Shown: piece by piece, positions 22,345 through 33,761 of the stretch
Numbering within the stretch: the stretch's first letter is position 1
Layout of the letters: every line of letters starts with the position of its first letter
From: Amphirosellinia nigrospora
Taxonomy: Eukaryota; Ascomycota; Sordariomycetes; Xylariales; Xylariaceae
NCBI GenBank assembly: GCA_004123355.1
Contig: SCHM01000001.1
Span: forward strand, 9,868,193 to 9,932,192
DNA length: 64,000 bases
Reading direction: 5' to 3'
Position numbers and translations under genes: made by a program
Notes under the pieces: model-generated
What the model was told of the DNA's origin: nothing
Databases searched by the model: none
What the model saw: only the letters and a program-made list of their open reading frames with translations

Positions 22345-23390
22345 GGCTATGTGACTGAATGGTTGAACGTAGAAGATTGCGTTTGTGATCTATATCCATC
22401 AAAGAGAGACTATGTGTCATTAAGGTAATTAATCATTATTATTCCTTAGACAGGAACTTAGGGCGAGTAGGGAGAGATGAGATGAGACGCATCAATGATA
22501 TTAGGTACTACCCTCTAGGTAACATAGAGCTGTGGATGAAGCCCCCTCCTCTTCCAAACCCCACCTTCGCCAGCTAGCTAGCCACCTTAGCTAGGAAAAC
22601 GACCTATAGATACCTACTAGAGATAACTGCCCGCTTATCGGCCGTTTGCCCATTAATTAGGTACTCCCGTCCTTGTGGCAGCTGAGCTGTTTGGCGAATG
22701 CCCAGGTGATTGGTAGGTAGGAGCAATTCACGATAAGGAAAAAAGGTAGTTATGATCAACAGTCGTCATTTTGATGTCGCACCACCCACCTGCACGTCGA
22801 CCCCTTGTTATGTTACCAACCACAAGCTAAAATAGTAGCGACAACAACCTTGAAGTGTGAACAGCAAACTAGGAAACTTCAACCCCAACGAAACCTAAAT
22901 TCAAGCAGCTCCCGCATTTTGGGGAAACGAGCTCTTTGTCTCCAGTCTAATATTAAGTAGATAGTCTACTAGTCTCCCTTCTCCCTCTTGTTCGTTCTTG
23001 TACAGATCCGTCTCCAGCTTCATATCTACATTTTCCCACCCGCCAGCTTTGTTCTTCCCTCGAAAAAGGAAAAAAGGAGAGTGCTGTGTGCGTGCTGGCC
23101 TCTCCGCCATCTTCAACCTCGACCTCAATTCCAGACTCCCACCGGCCCCTAACAGCAGCATCTTCCCTCACAAACGCCCCATTCGTCGCCGAACCCCGGA
23201 ACCCTGGAACCACGCGATATTACAACATCGACTCCGCCGACCCGACCCAACCACGCTTCGCCGTGACCGGGTTCGTTTTGCCAGCCACTAAAGACACCGG
23301 CTAGGAACCGACTACGAATCTATACTACAAGACCAACTCCAACTCCACCTCCACCTCCCCTTCCCCTCTCCTCCCCTCCTCCTGCCCGCC
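22345..23390. other. divergent intergenic region between apc11 and the sulfurtransferase gene
   Basis: About 1 kb between two divergent starts. It must contain both promoters. The part nearest 23390 (about 23100-23390) is strongly C/pyrimidine-rich, typical of a fungal 5' leader. TAGGTA/TACCTA words occur near 22502-22520 and 22605-22620. Confidence 0.5.
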
Positions 23391-24464
23391 ATGGCAACTA
23401 GTGCCATCTTCCGCTCCACGAGGGCCTCTTTTCCCCGACAGATTTTCCGAAAGTCCCAACTCGGCAAGATGGACGCCGCCGAGATCTCTCATCCTATCTA
23501 GTCACCCCAAAGAGCTTGCCGACGCCCTCAAGACAAGTCCGCCTTCTCTCATTAGCACCGACCCCCGCGTCATTCCCCTCTGTGCCTCCTGGTTTATGCC
23601 CAATGATTCGCGCACCGGCATCGAGGCCTTCCACGAGAAGCGCATACCCAAGGCCCGTTTCTTCGATCTCGACAAGGTCAAGGACAAGCACTCGCCCTAC
23701 CCGCACATGCTGCCCACCGCCAAGCAGTTTGCCCAGGCCATGAGTGCTTTGGGCATTCGTAAGGATGATACTGTGGTTGTGTATGATCATCATGAAGTCG
23801 GCATTTTCAGTGCTCCGCGTGTTGGCTGGACGCTTCGTGTCTTCGGCCACCCCAAAGTCCACATCCTCAACAACTTCAAGCTGTGGGTCGAGGAGGGGTA
23901 CCCAACCGAGTCCGGCAACCTCTTTACTGTCGAGTGCAATCCATCCGATCCCCCCAGCTTGATGAGAGCAAGGTGGCTAGCTACGAGGAGGTCGCCAGGT
24001 TGCTGAGGATTACAATAAGGAGGGTTCTGAGGGAATACAGCTTCTCGATGCGAGACCCCACGGCAGATTCACCGGCGAAGCCCCCGAACCGAGAGAAGGA
24101 TTATCTTCGGGGCACATGCCAGGCGCCATCAGCATTCCCTTTAGCGAAGTATTAGATCCAACGACCAAGACTTCTTACCAAAGGACCAACTAAAACTATT
24201 CGAGAAAAAGGGGGTCGATCCCTCGAAACCCATCGTCTGAGTTGTGCACCGGTGTGACCAGCCGTCGTCGACGAAGAGGCCGGCTATAGCTCAGCCGAGA
24301 ACCGCAGAGTTTACGACGGCAGTTGGACGTGAGTTGCTTCATTCTAATAGGACTACACTTTTCTCTCTACAGTATTGGCTAATCCAGGTGTGCAAACAGG
24401 GAGGGCACAGCGCGTAGAGCCCTCTGACAACCTCATCGTCAAAGACCCTCCAAAGGAGGGGTAA
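23391..24464 (+). CDS. 3-mercaptopyruvate/thiosulfate sulfurtransferase (tandem rhodanese, Tum1-like)
   Basis: Two-rhodanese-domain sulfurtransferase that moves persulfide sulfur from 3-mercaptopyruvate or thiosulfate to acceptors; the yeast relative Tum1 supports tRNA thiolation. The N terminus (MATSAIFRSTRASFPRQIFR) is basic and lacks acids, fitting a mitochondrial presequence. First domain: CASWFMPNDSRTGIEAFHEK, ARFFDLDKVKD, LPHMLP-type PYPHMLPTAKQFAQAM, DTVVVYDHHEVGIFSAPRVG. Second domain: LDARPHGRFTG, GHMPGAISIPF, KLFEKKGV, a disturbed active-site loop readable as SC-TGVT near 24240-24260, and VYDGSW, then an intron near 24327-24398 and a final exon ending VEPSDNLIVKDPPKEG at 24464. The frame breaks by one base at about 23488, 23505, 23952, 24240-24265 and 24402. 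It is the most disturbed housekeeping gene here, so true decay cannot be excluded, though the same error type affects essential genes. Confidence 0.83.
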
Positions 24465-25883
24465 TCCCAACGTTCATTCCGAAGCGCCTCTACTTAGCTT
24501 GCCCCCCAAAATGAACCTTGAAAAGGATGAATGAACGATATTGTGAGATACCCGTATTGACTTTTGTGTGTTTGTTTACAGTTTGTTGGTCAAAAGAACT
24601 TGTACTATTACAAGGGGTGTGATACTCGCTCACACCCCTTCCCTCATTACCACTGCCATTTTGGTCGCTTGTGTATTAGTCACCCACGGTTAGAGTGTAC
24701 AGCACACTGGCCCTCGCAGGCAAAAATTGAAACGCTGTTACAATCCTCCTCTCATCATCTAATAACTCTTGCGCCGAACTGTAAGTTCGGGGCAAACCAT
24801 CAATAGACGTACTGATGCCATAGTCACGCTTGCAAGCAAGCAATACATGATTTTCTCATTGCATACATAACTCTTTGTGCTCCAAGCCCACTGTCTTAGT
24901 TTATTTACGGTGAGGGACGTGAAGACATGCCTGTAAACCCCACTAGGTATCACAGAGTAATAGCTGAATCCAAAATAAATAAAAAATAGAAATTTGAGAT
25001 ATAAAATCTCATCTTAACTATGACCCGTAACTCCAGATACTAGAGAGGGGGTTTTTGAAGCCTTCAAGTGTTTGATTTTCTTGTAATAATACTTACTTTC
25101 ACACACAAGCCTACAAGTATATACCCAAGCATCCTTAGATACACCTCATAACTTCCTGATTGCGTATTTCCCCTTTATACTCTGACACTAAAACAATACC
25201 TGCCGACCATTTACCATACACCAAGCAACAGGAGATTTTTACATGGCGACACATGATACCTCAAACCATGAAATTGGCTATTAAGACATACGGCGACATA
25301 TAACGCTCCTACAACCTTCACACATCACATAATATCTCATTCCTGCCAACTACTAGGATTGAGAAGGAAGAAACTTGAATTTAGCCTAAGTTACCTATCA
25401 TTATGTATCCCCATCAATGACATCTTCTAAGTGATATCGTACTTCCACCAACCTATCTATCTCGTACTTGGATGGAATAACACCCTCCAAAAAAATAGAG
25501 AAATAGGAATCTCGGTAACTCCATGGGCGCCGTATTTTGATATATAAATAACCCCCTATTAAAAAAAAGCTTCCAGCCCAAAAAACGTGTGACCCCTCCC
25601 TCTTCCTTGGTTCTGCTTTTCTTCCTGTTCTTGCGTAAATTCTCAACACGATAAGTCATTTGATTGTTATTCCAATTATCCTCATCCTTCCCATTTTTCT
25701 TGTCCATATTGCTTTGGTCTACTTCTGATACTCGAGCCCATCCTCTTTCTTTAAAACGCTTACCATATATAAACCGGGCGAATTCGTTGCCACCGCGGAT
25801 CGGGGAGTTTTGAGGATGATGTCCCAGTCGTCGGGGCCGGCTCGTAATCCAACATTGGTGCCTCCCGTGGCAAACCCGGGCTA
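24465..25883. other. AT-rich intergenic between convergent genes
   Basis: No supported gene. It is AT-rich (especially about 24950-25330) with only short frames. A poly-A run (ttaaaaaaaagc) lies near 25560. Confidence 0.5.
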
Positions 25884-28800
25884 TCACGTAGTACCGCAGG
25901 ATGCAACATGGTAGGAGCGCCCACGGCCCCGTCGGGCTCGCCAGGCCAACATAGAGGCAATGGTCCTCATAGATGGGGAGGGCCCGCCATAAGGGACTAC
26001 GCCGGGGGGGTAAGTGTATGATGTTTGTGGACCGGTGGAATCCGAATTTGGGGTCTGGCTTTGATTGGGATTTGAGGCTGTGGGTTGCCCCGGGCTGCCA
26101 GGCGAGGGAGTTCCTCCATTGGGTGGCGATAAATTAGGGACCGTCCCGGTGGGCGTGATACTGCCATTTGAACCTTCAGACGGGTTTGAATTAGTTCCGG
26201 AAATCTGCGTATTGCTCTGAGTAGGTTGACTATTGGGACTTTGTTGACCAGGTGCCACGCTACCAGCTCCGCCCGGTGGAGAGGTGGGGATTTGCCCTGG
26301 AGGAGACGAACTGGTCACGGTATTTCCATTTATGCTGGGTGGTAGCGACGAAGTTACGCCAGTAGTAGTCAAGCTACCGCTTCCATTCGCCGTAGAGGGT
26401 GTCCCGAAACCAGTGTCGCTCGGTCCAGTGCTTCCGCCATCACCAGTCGGTGTACTGCCTGTTGTCAGAGCTGAGGTTATAGGATTCAGCGTGGGGGGAG
26501 TGCTTTGACCGGGCGCCCCAGAAGGATTAAAGCTACCACCATTGCCAGGTGCAGAGCAGTTTAGATCTGTCGATCCCGGTGTGCATACGCTTGTGCCAGA
26601 GGGAGCGCCGGACGGATGTGTTTGGCTTGTTGAACCACCTGGGGCAGTTGGACTATTCGAGCTCGTAGAGCTTGTCGGGCTAGAGGGCTGTTGGGATTCG
26701 CTCCGCCAACTGGTGAGGTACAGGAAGGATCCGTAGACCCAGATGTACATGTGCTTGGAACGCCACCTGGAGTAGATGTTGAAGGATGTTGCTGACCCGG
26801 AGCCACAGCCCCTCCACTGACAGGTGAAGTACAGCTAGGATCCGTAGACCCAGATGTGCAGGTGCTTGGAACGTTACCTGAAGGAGATGTCGAAGGTTGT
26901 TGTTGACCCGGAGCTACAGCTCCTCCACTAACAGGTGAGGTGCAGATTGGGCCATTCGATCCCGGAGAGCAGGTGGTGGAGCTTGCGCTAGACTGGCTCT
27001 GGCCGGGAGGCATACTTTGGCTAGGGTTGGACGAGATACAAGCTAGATCACTCGACCCAGGCGTACAGGTGATAGAACTGCCATTTTGAGTTGGGAATGT
27101 AGAAGCCCCGCCAGGTGGAAAAGACGACGAGGACTCACTGGTAAAGCCTCCATTGCTAAGCTGGGATGTCGAGCTTGAAGAGGCTCCCCCTCCAGGCGAC
27201 GTAGGTCCCTGCGTTTGCCCCGGAGTAGAACTTGGGCCTCCAATGATAATTGAAAAGCTCGTGGAGTAAGAGGTACTTCCGTGGAGCGGTGCAACGCCCC
27301 CAGTACCGTCGGAGGTTGAGCTTGAAACTGCTGTTGTACCTGGGAGACTTTCACTTGGGTTGCTTAGGGGGTTTGTTCCTGAACTACTGCCGGGGTTGTT
27401 AGATGTCGGATTGGCGCCTGATTCGGTTGGAGTGATCCAATTTGAAGGGGACGGAATTGACTCCCCTGTTGTTGATGGAGTTGGCGGAATAACCCCAGGT
27501 GCAACGCTGCCGTTGCCGTTCGGGCTTGTAGAGCTACCGGAAATACCGGGAAACCCAGGGAGCCAGGAGGACTTAGGGAGTCTGGTGTAGTGTGAGTAAC
27601 GGGAATGCCTGGAGTAGGAGAATTCGGCGTGTTTGATAGACTGGGGGTGGCATTTGTGCGTGTGGAATCTCCTGGCGTATTTGTAGCAGAAGGCGTTTGG
27701 CTATTACTCAACGTCCCGGGCAAGCTGTTTTGACCTGGAGCAACCTGACTACCTCCAAAGGGGGGCGTCGATGATGATGGTGCATTGGGCGAGAAGATTG
27801 TGAGACCACGAGGCAAATCACCCAGCGGCTGACTTGTGAATTTCCCGTATATGTCAATAAGACTTTCCGGATTCACAGTTTGAGGAAAAGATGATTGCCG
27901 GTGTCATTATCTCAGTCTGGGCAACCCCACCGATATTCAGTCCAGCACTGTTGGCGGTATGATAGTAGGCGAGCGTAGTTGAGGTCCGGCACTGGCCCAG
28001 CCATACGGCTGTCCATCTGGGCTGTAGCAACTGAGCGCATTCAAACCTCCGCACATCTGTGTGACATCCCCGGCACACGGCATCGAACACACGCTCTCAT
28101 CCATCTCCTGCGTACTATTTAGAAAATTTCCACAAAGGCAGCTGTTGCCATTTTCTGTGCCTGCCATTATAAACCCCTGACTATACAATGCTGTATGCAG
28201 TCTTCGTTTGTAAGGAGGTCCGAACTGAAAACCTCCGTGTTGAGTGCTCTCTGGTTTAGGCCGTCCGCCCAGCAGCCGCAATGGCTCCAACCCCTCACCT
28301 TCTCGGGAGGTGGAGGACGTGGCTGGCCTGGCGCGGAACTCCTTGGTGTTGTTGAAGCGAACGAAGTGCCAGAGGCAGCCGTAGTACCCGGAGAGGTAAC
28401 GGTGGGCACACTAGAACCCATACATGGCCCGGAAGTTTGGAGAGGAGCACAGAACCAGCCACCTTCGCAATGGGCACATGGCCAGCCGAAACCGCAAGGA
28501 GCAGACTGTGCCGGTGTCTGAGAGGGAGGGCAAAACCATCCGTCAAGGCAGTCGTCACATGTATAACCAGTTCCTGGGCAAGGCCCTTTGGCGCCTTTAC
28601 CGCCGGAAGGCGTAGGATTGGAGTTGGGGCAGTTACAAGTTGTTCGAGGTGCTGCGGTACATGGTGATGTAGGGCAAGGTGGAGAGACCGTTAGGGTAAC
28701 TGTCTGCCTGCCAATGCACGTGAGTCAGAACCGTAATTCGAGGAAGAGCAAGAGGACTAGAGACGAGTATACTTACGTAACCATAGATTGTATCACATTA

Positions 28801-30249
28801 GAAGTGCATGACTGTGTCATAGTTCGATATTCCGTGACGGTGTAATTCCATTAGCTTCGACTAATGTTAGCTCTATGTTAGAGGGCAATGGAAGGAACGC
28901 CTCTAAGCTTACCACTCGTAGCAGGTGTCAATGAGGCACTACCTTGTCCTGGTTGCGCCGAGCCTGGCATTGATGTCAAGGGAACCGTGGTTGTGGGGAG
29001 GGGGGTTATGGGCGTAGGTAATATTCCACCACTTTGTTCTGGGATTGAACTACTAATTGATGACTGTCTTGAGGACATTTGAGTAGCCGAAAGAGAAGAA
29101 AATCCGGATCCAACATTAGAGGGCGGCTGTTGAGGAGGCGGGGAAGAAGAACCTAAGCCGGTCCCTACCAGATTCGAACTGGGACTGCTGACACTATTAC
29201 TCGTGATAGGATTCGTTAGGGTGCCTTGATTTTGAGGGCCTTGGGTTGGCAAAGTTGATATAGGGGTCGTGGTCAGGCCGCCCGTGCTGGTAGGATTTGA
29301 GAATATGGTACTTGCAAAAACATCACCGGTTAATGTTGCGTCTGGATTGGTCAGAGGAGCGGTTGCAATTTCGGAAGAGACTTGGGCAACCGCGGATGGT
29401 ATATCTCCACAGAGTCCAGCAACGGTGGCGAGAACACCGTCAACAAGAGTGATGGCACCGCAAACATTCTGCTCGACCAGATCACCCAAAGGGAGAGCGG
29501 ACCGTTCGCGGCTCCAATAATATCTCCGAGCCCACTGCTGATGACTTGATTGAGGTCTTGCAGAACAGGGAGGGGATATCAGAGGATAGATCGGATGTAA
29601 CACCATTCACAATGTCGTTGACTTTGGAGTCGAGGGAGCTGAGGAGGCCCCCTATCTGACTAAGGGCATCCGGAGCGTGAATCTGGCTGCTGGCAATCTG
29701 ATTACCCAGAGAGGCAACGTCTGTCGCTATGGCTTCTACGGAGGAAACGACACCAAAGGCCTGCTCGGTTATTGCTGAGATGATGCTGGGTGCTGCCACG
29801 GGTACGATACCGTTGAGAAGACTCCCAAGCTTGTCAGCAAGGCCGCCCAACTGAGCGCCCGTCGGTAGAGGCTCGGCCGTTAGAGGGAGTGCATCTTGCC
29901 CACCAGTTACAAGAGGTATACCACTCGGAGATTGAGCACCGGGGTCGTCGAGTACGGGTAGTAGGCTGTCGATGTCAGCTGTGACTTGGGCTACCAATGA
30001 GCTGACGATGCCTCCTGGAACCACATTTCCCAGGAGACTAGGCACAAGCCCTGCCACACCGCCCATACCAAGCAGCCGTTTTTCCAGAGGTAACTGTGAC
30101 TGGTCATCTTCGGGGGCACGGTCAAGCTTCTGAAGCAAGCGAGGACTGTAGCCATCTGAGAGGATGACGGCAGCAAGGAAACCGAGGGCAATGAGAATAG
30201 CAACTAATAAGCATCTTGCCATGGGCGGAGAGTGGGATTGAGATGGCAT
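25884..30249 (-). CDS. large secreted Ser/Thr/Pro-rich WSC-domain surface protein
   Basis: Candidate cell-wall or secreted glycoprotein. The start at 30249 gives MPSQSHSPPMARCLLVAILI, a signal peptide or signal anchor. Then comes a helical region (about 30100-29400; LVAQVTADIDSLL, ITEQAFGVVSSVEAIA) and a Ser/Thr/Pro linker. Two small exons near 28870-28740 carry VTEYRTMTQSC. A Cys-rich part (28640-28430) contains CDDCLDGWFCPP and CAHCEGGWFCAP. A WSC domain (about 28270-28030) shows GCWADGLNQRALN, ENGNSCLCGNFLNS, CSMPCAGDVTQMCGG and LSCYS. A long Ser/Thr/Pro/Gly mucin-like tail follows, with a tandem array of CTxGSTDxxC loops (26550-27066). WSC domains bind wall polysaccharide. One-base frame changes interrupt it at several points (near 29570, 29490, 28175, 27900, 27590 and 26740), so the C terminus is uncertain: the tail frame stops at 25884. 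I see no clear C-terminal transmembrane segment or GPI signal. Confidence 0.7.
26550..27066 (-). repeat. tandem CTxGSTDxxC repeat in the WSC-protein tail
   Basis: Five copies of a ten-residue loop flanked by cysteines (CTPGSSDLAC, CSPGSNGPIC, CTSGSTDPSC twice, CTPGSTDLNC). The first four are spaced about 110-120 bp apart. The two central units are nearly identical over about 40 codons, including SPVSGGAVAPGQQ. This points to recent tandem duplication and probable length polymorphism. Confidence 0.75.
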
Positions 30250-31294
30250 CGCTTTCAACCAAGACACACTAATCCGACAAACCAAGTTTTTTGAAGGGAA
30301 CGAGGACGGATGGTATATCGAGGGTTTTAAGATGGTGTTGATGACGCAGAACGTTCAAAATTGGGCCAAAATTGAAGTCCAAAAACACCAAAGCGGCGGG
30401 AATATGATTCGGAGAAAGGCGAAGCCAAAAGAACCGAAGGATTGCGATAACAACAAGAGAGGGACTGGAGGACAGATGCATTTTGTTTGGCTGCAAAGTA
30501 AAGCCGTCCTGCCTGCCCTCTCGGGACTCGCTCTTGCTCTTTCTGTCTCATCACGGCCCCTAATGAAGCAGCGACGCACGCGAGACTCAAATAAGGAACA
30601 GTTTAGGTGAAGGCAGCGATGACGCCTGTGCGGCGGGCGTTACCTCCGATACATACCCATGTGTAGTAAAGAATAGAACCTGAAGGAAAAGAGGGGAGGT
30701 TGGTCAGAGCAGCTGACTGATTGTTTGCTTGAGGATAGGTGCTTATTGCGAAAACGATGTTGCTATAATTAGGCAGAGCAATAATAGTACATATGCCATG
30801 GTTGGCGATGTTGTCGTTAAGGATATATTGGTGTTTGATGGGAATCGCTGGAACTACCCAATTTCGAGAACCCTCGTAGGAGATGGAGGTTGGCTCATCT
30901 GATGAGAGAGTTATGTGCGTGGCCAAAGTACGTGGGTGATGTCAACTACGATACTATGATCTATCCAACCTGGAGAATATAGTTACTAGGTAGTAATACG
31001 AGAAGTGCTCAGATTTCTTTTTCTTTCACCATTTGTCACATGGCACAAAGCAACTGGTGGCATCTTTTCAAGACTAGACGCCCCAATGAGTTGTTGACCA
31101 TGAATGGGAAAGAGAAAGACCTTACCATATACAGATCACGATAAGAGCATAGCAATGGAAAGGGTGAAGAATAAACAGATTTATCAGATGGTAGGTGCTA
31201 TTTTTGCTACCTGAACCCGATGCCTGCCCACCGGCACCGATGCAAATTAACAAACCCGAAAAGAGACCCACGCCGTATGCCCGAGATTTTCTTT
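30250..31294. other. intergenic
   Basis: Promoter side of the WSC gene and 3' side of rps2. A 107-codon minus-strand frame at 30603-30926 lacks an ATG start and any recognised motif, so it is not called. Confidence 0.45.
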
Positions 31295-32239
31295 CTAGTA
31301 TTTCTTGCCTTCCCGGAGAGAGTCGGCGTATTCCTCGAGAGGACTGCGGATGAGCTTCGTCTCCTTCCACAGTTCGGGGGTCAGGAAGCCGTAGCAGTTG
31401 GAGATGGCGGCGAAAGTGGCCTTGAGTGTGTTCTCGAGAGTCTTGGTCGAGCCGGAAGAGGAGGTGTAGGCGTCCTCGATACCAGCGAGCTGGAGCAGTC
31501 GCTTGACGGCGGGGGAGGCGACGATCTGGGTACCACGAGGGGCCGGGATCAACTAGACGCAGGTCAGTATTGTGTCGCAAGGGAAATACAGCCATGTTTT
31601 GGCCACATACTCTAACTGTGACGGAGCCACACTTTCCGCTCTCCTTGACGGGGAGAGAGTGAGGCAGACCAAGGTTGGTGCCCCAATAACCACGTCGAAC
31701 GGGGATGACGCTCAACTTGGCGATGATGATAGCCGCACGGATGGCAGTGGCGACTTCCTTGGAGGTCTTGATGCCGAGACCGACGTGGCCCTCGGAGTCA
31801 CCGATGATGACGATAGCCTTGAATCGGGTTCGCTGACCGGCACGGGTCTGCTTCTGGACGGGCTTGATCTGTAGAGGGGGACAATCGTCACGTCAGCACA
31901 CAATGCACCAACCAGCAATTGACGGCACGAGTCGTCATCGTCGTCGTACCTTCATGACCTCATCCTTGAGCTTGGGCAGGAAGTGGTCGACGATCTGGTA
32001 CTCCTTGATGGGAGGGAGTGCAGGTAGATCTCCTCCATGCTCTTAATCTTGCCGGCCTTCACGAGACGGCCCAGCTTGGTGACGGGCATCCATTCCTTGT
32101 CGCTGTCCTTGGGACCACCGCGGCGGCCACGTCCACGTCCACGGCCTCGGCCTCTGTCACCACGGCCTCTGTCGCCGCCACGGTCGCCTCTGGAACCAAA
32201 ACCTCCACGGGCACCGCCTCGGTCGCCTCGGTCAGCCAT
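31295..32239 (-). CDS. rps2: 40S ribosomal protein uS5 (Rps2)
   Basis: Small-subunit protein at the mRNA entry and decoding region. Seen: an N-terminal RG-rich arm ([17 protein letters not shown]), [70 protein letters not shown] and YGFLTPELW. Exons are 31950-32239, 31611-31868 and 31295-31552, separated by introns 31869-31949 (81 nt) and 31553-31610 (58 nt) with GT/AG ends. Spliced length is 268 residues, normal for the family. Exon 1 is one base short: at 32010-32012 three C (coding strand) stand where four are needed, so the raw frame goes from HSLP into nonsense instead of [12 protein letters not shown]. The gene must work in any living cell, so this is direct evidence for sequence error in the assembly. 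Confidence 0.97.
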
Positions 32240-33761
32240 GTTGTTGTTCGAATTAGGGTCGTGCGTAGAAGAAAGAATTGGCCGTCGAGGGGGTGTTTGG
32301 GGAGCTGTGAGGTTAGTGCCGACTTTTTGAAGCTGGCAGAATTTCGCGTGGAGGGGGGAACTTCCCACAATTTTTAGCATTTCCTTAGGTTTGTGGGAGA
32401 CAACCCGCTGCAGCCGAAGTGGTCAGTGCGACAACTGGCAGCGGACTGGCATCTAACTATCTAGATAAGTACCCGTGCGGGGACAGTGCCTACCTACCTA
32501 GGTAGTACATTACCAGTCCAGTGGATTAATTTGGCTAATCATGCCCCGCTTTGAACAATTGACGCTCACATGCAAGATAGCCTTAACATCGTGTATCTGG
32601 GTACATGTTTTTATTAACCCATCTCGCATCACAAGTTGTCTAGAATAAAGATAGTAAGAAGTACTGTTGACTATAAAAGCATACTCAGTCATATCTCCTT
32701 AAGGATATGGCTGCCTATAGGTACTTACATCAACTACCTACTTAATCGTGTCAGTTTGAAATACTAAATCTCACGCGACACCGTTACGTTACGATAGGAT
32801 TGCATGTACCTGCTCTCCCTCTTCATACTGTCAACGTACCTATACAGGTAGTGTTGCTGTTGGAGAAGGACTCAATTTATGTCAAATTTCCTCACTTGGG
32901 AGATTGGGTCATCCAAAATCTACATCCGCGCACACTACATCCATCTCACAAGTGGAAGCGAAGATGAAAAGCTTGTCTTGACAGGGTCTGATTGATGTAT
33001 TTACGTGCAGTGGGTGGCGCAATTACAAACATGAAGTGATGTGCGATAACGACACCGGGTCAAGGTATCGTCTCACATCTATAGTAATCTACCTCCACCA
33101 AGAATGAATTATTCCCCCTCCTGGGGGACCGGTGTGAACGTCTGCGCGGCCTAATCGTGTTCGTGGTTGTGTGATCACAGTATAGTGCAATAGGTCCGTA
33201 GAATTCCTCACCCAAGGTGAAGGGTTGACATTCAAGCAAACTAGCCCTGGGTTACCATCACCCTTCGCATGTTTACTCTTGCCCATCTCCCTCGCCGTCT
33301 GTTGTCCCTTTTCAGGGAGCCCAAAGAATCTGTGAGCCGCTATTTCTCCTCGTCTTTCTCTCTCCTCCCACTATCCCTCCATGTGGGCACATTTGCTCGC
33401 GCACAACCTCTTCTCCTTCCCCGTAATCTGGGCGTTTCTGTAAAGGGGAAATGCTGCTGGACGCCAAAACTCGCAAAGGGGAAATCATTTTTTTGGTGAC
33501 GGCAATCGTTCGTTTGAAATGCAAGATGACTCGCGCGGTGGGTATGACTGAAAAAGAAAATGAACTCGAATCAAGTCGCTAATGCATGGAGATATCCTTA
33601 ACCGTCAAATTGTATGCAACAATCTTTTTCTCTTCCAATGGTACAGGTGATGTGGTGAAATGGTGGCATTCAATGCTGTGTGTCTCCGAGGCCTTGGAGA
33701 TGGGCATAGGCAGAGATACCTAATTAGCTAGCGTGGATCCAGAAGTCCTAAGACAGGATTC
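32240..33761. other. intergenic
   Basis: About 1.5 kb with no supported gene, holding the rps2 promoter and the 3' side of the cyclin gene. It contains TACCTACCTAGGTAGTAC near 32490-32507. Confidence 0.5.

Noticed and set aside
30603-30926. 107-codon minus-strand frame between the WSC gene and rps2
   Set aside because: It begins with TTG, lacks an ATG and shows no recognisable motif.
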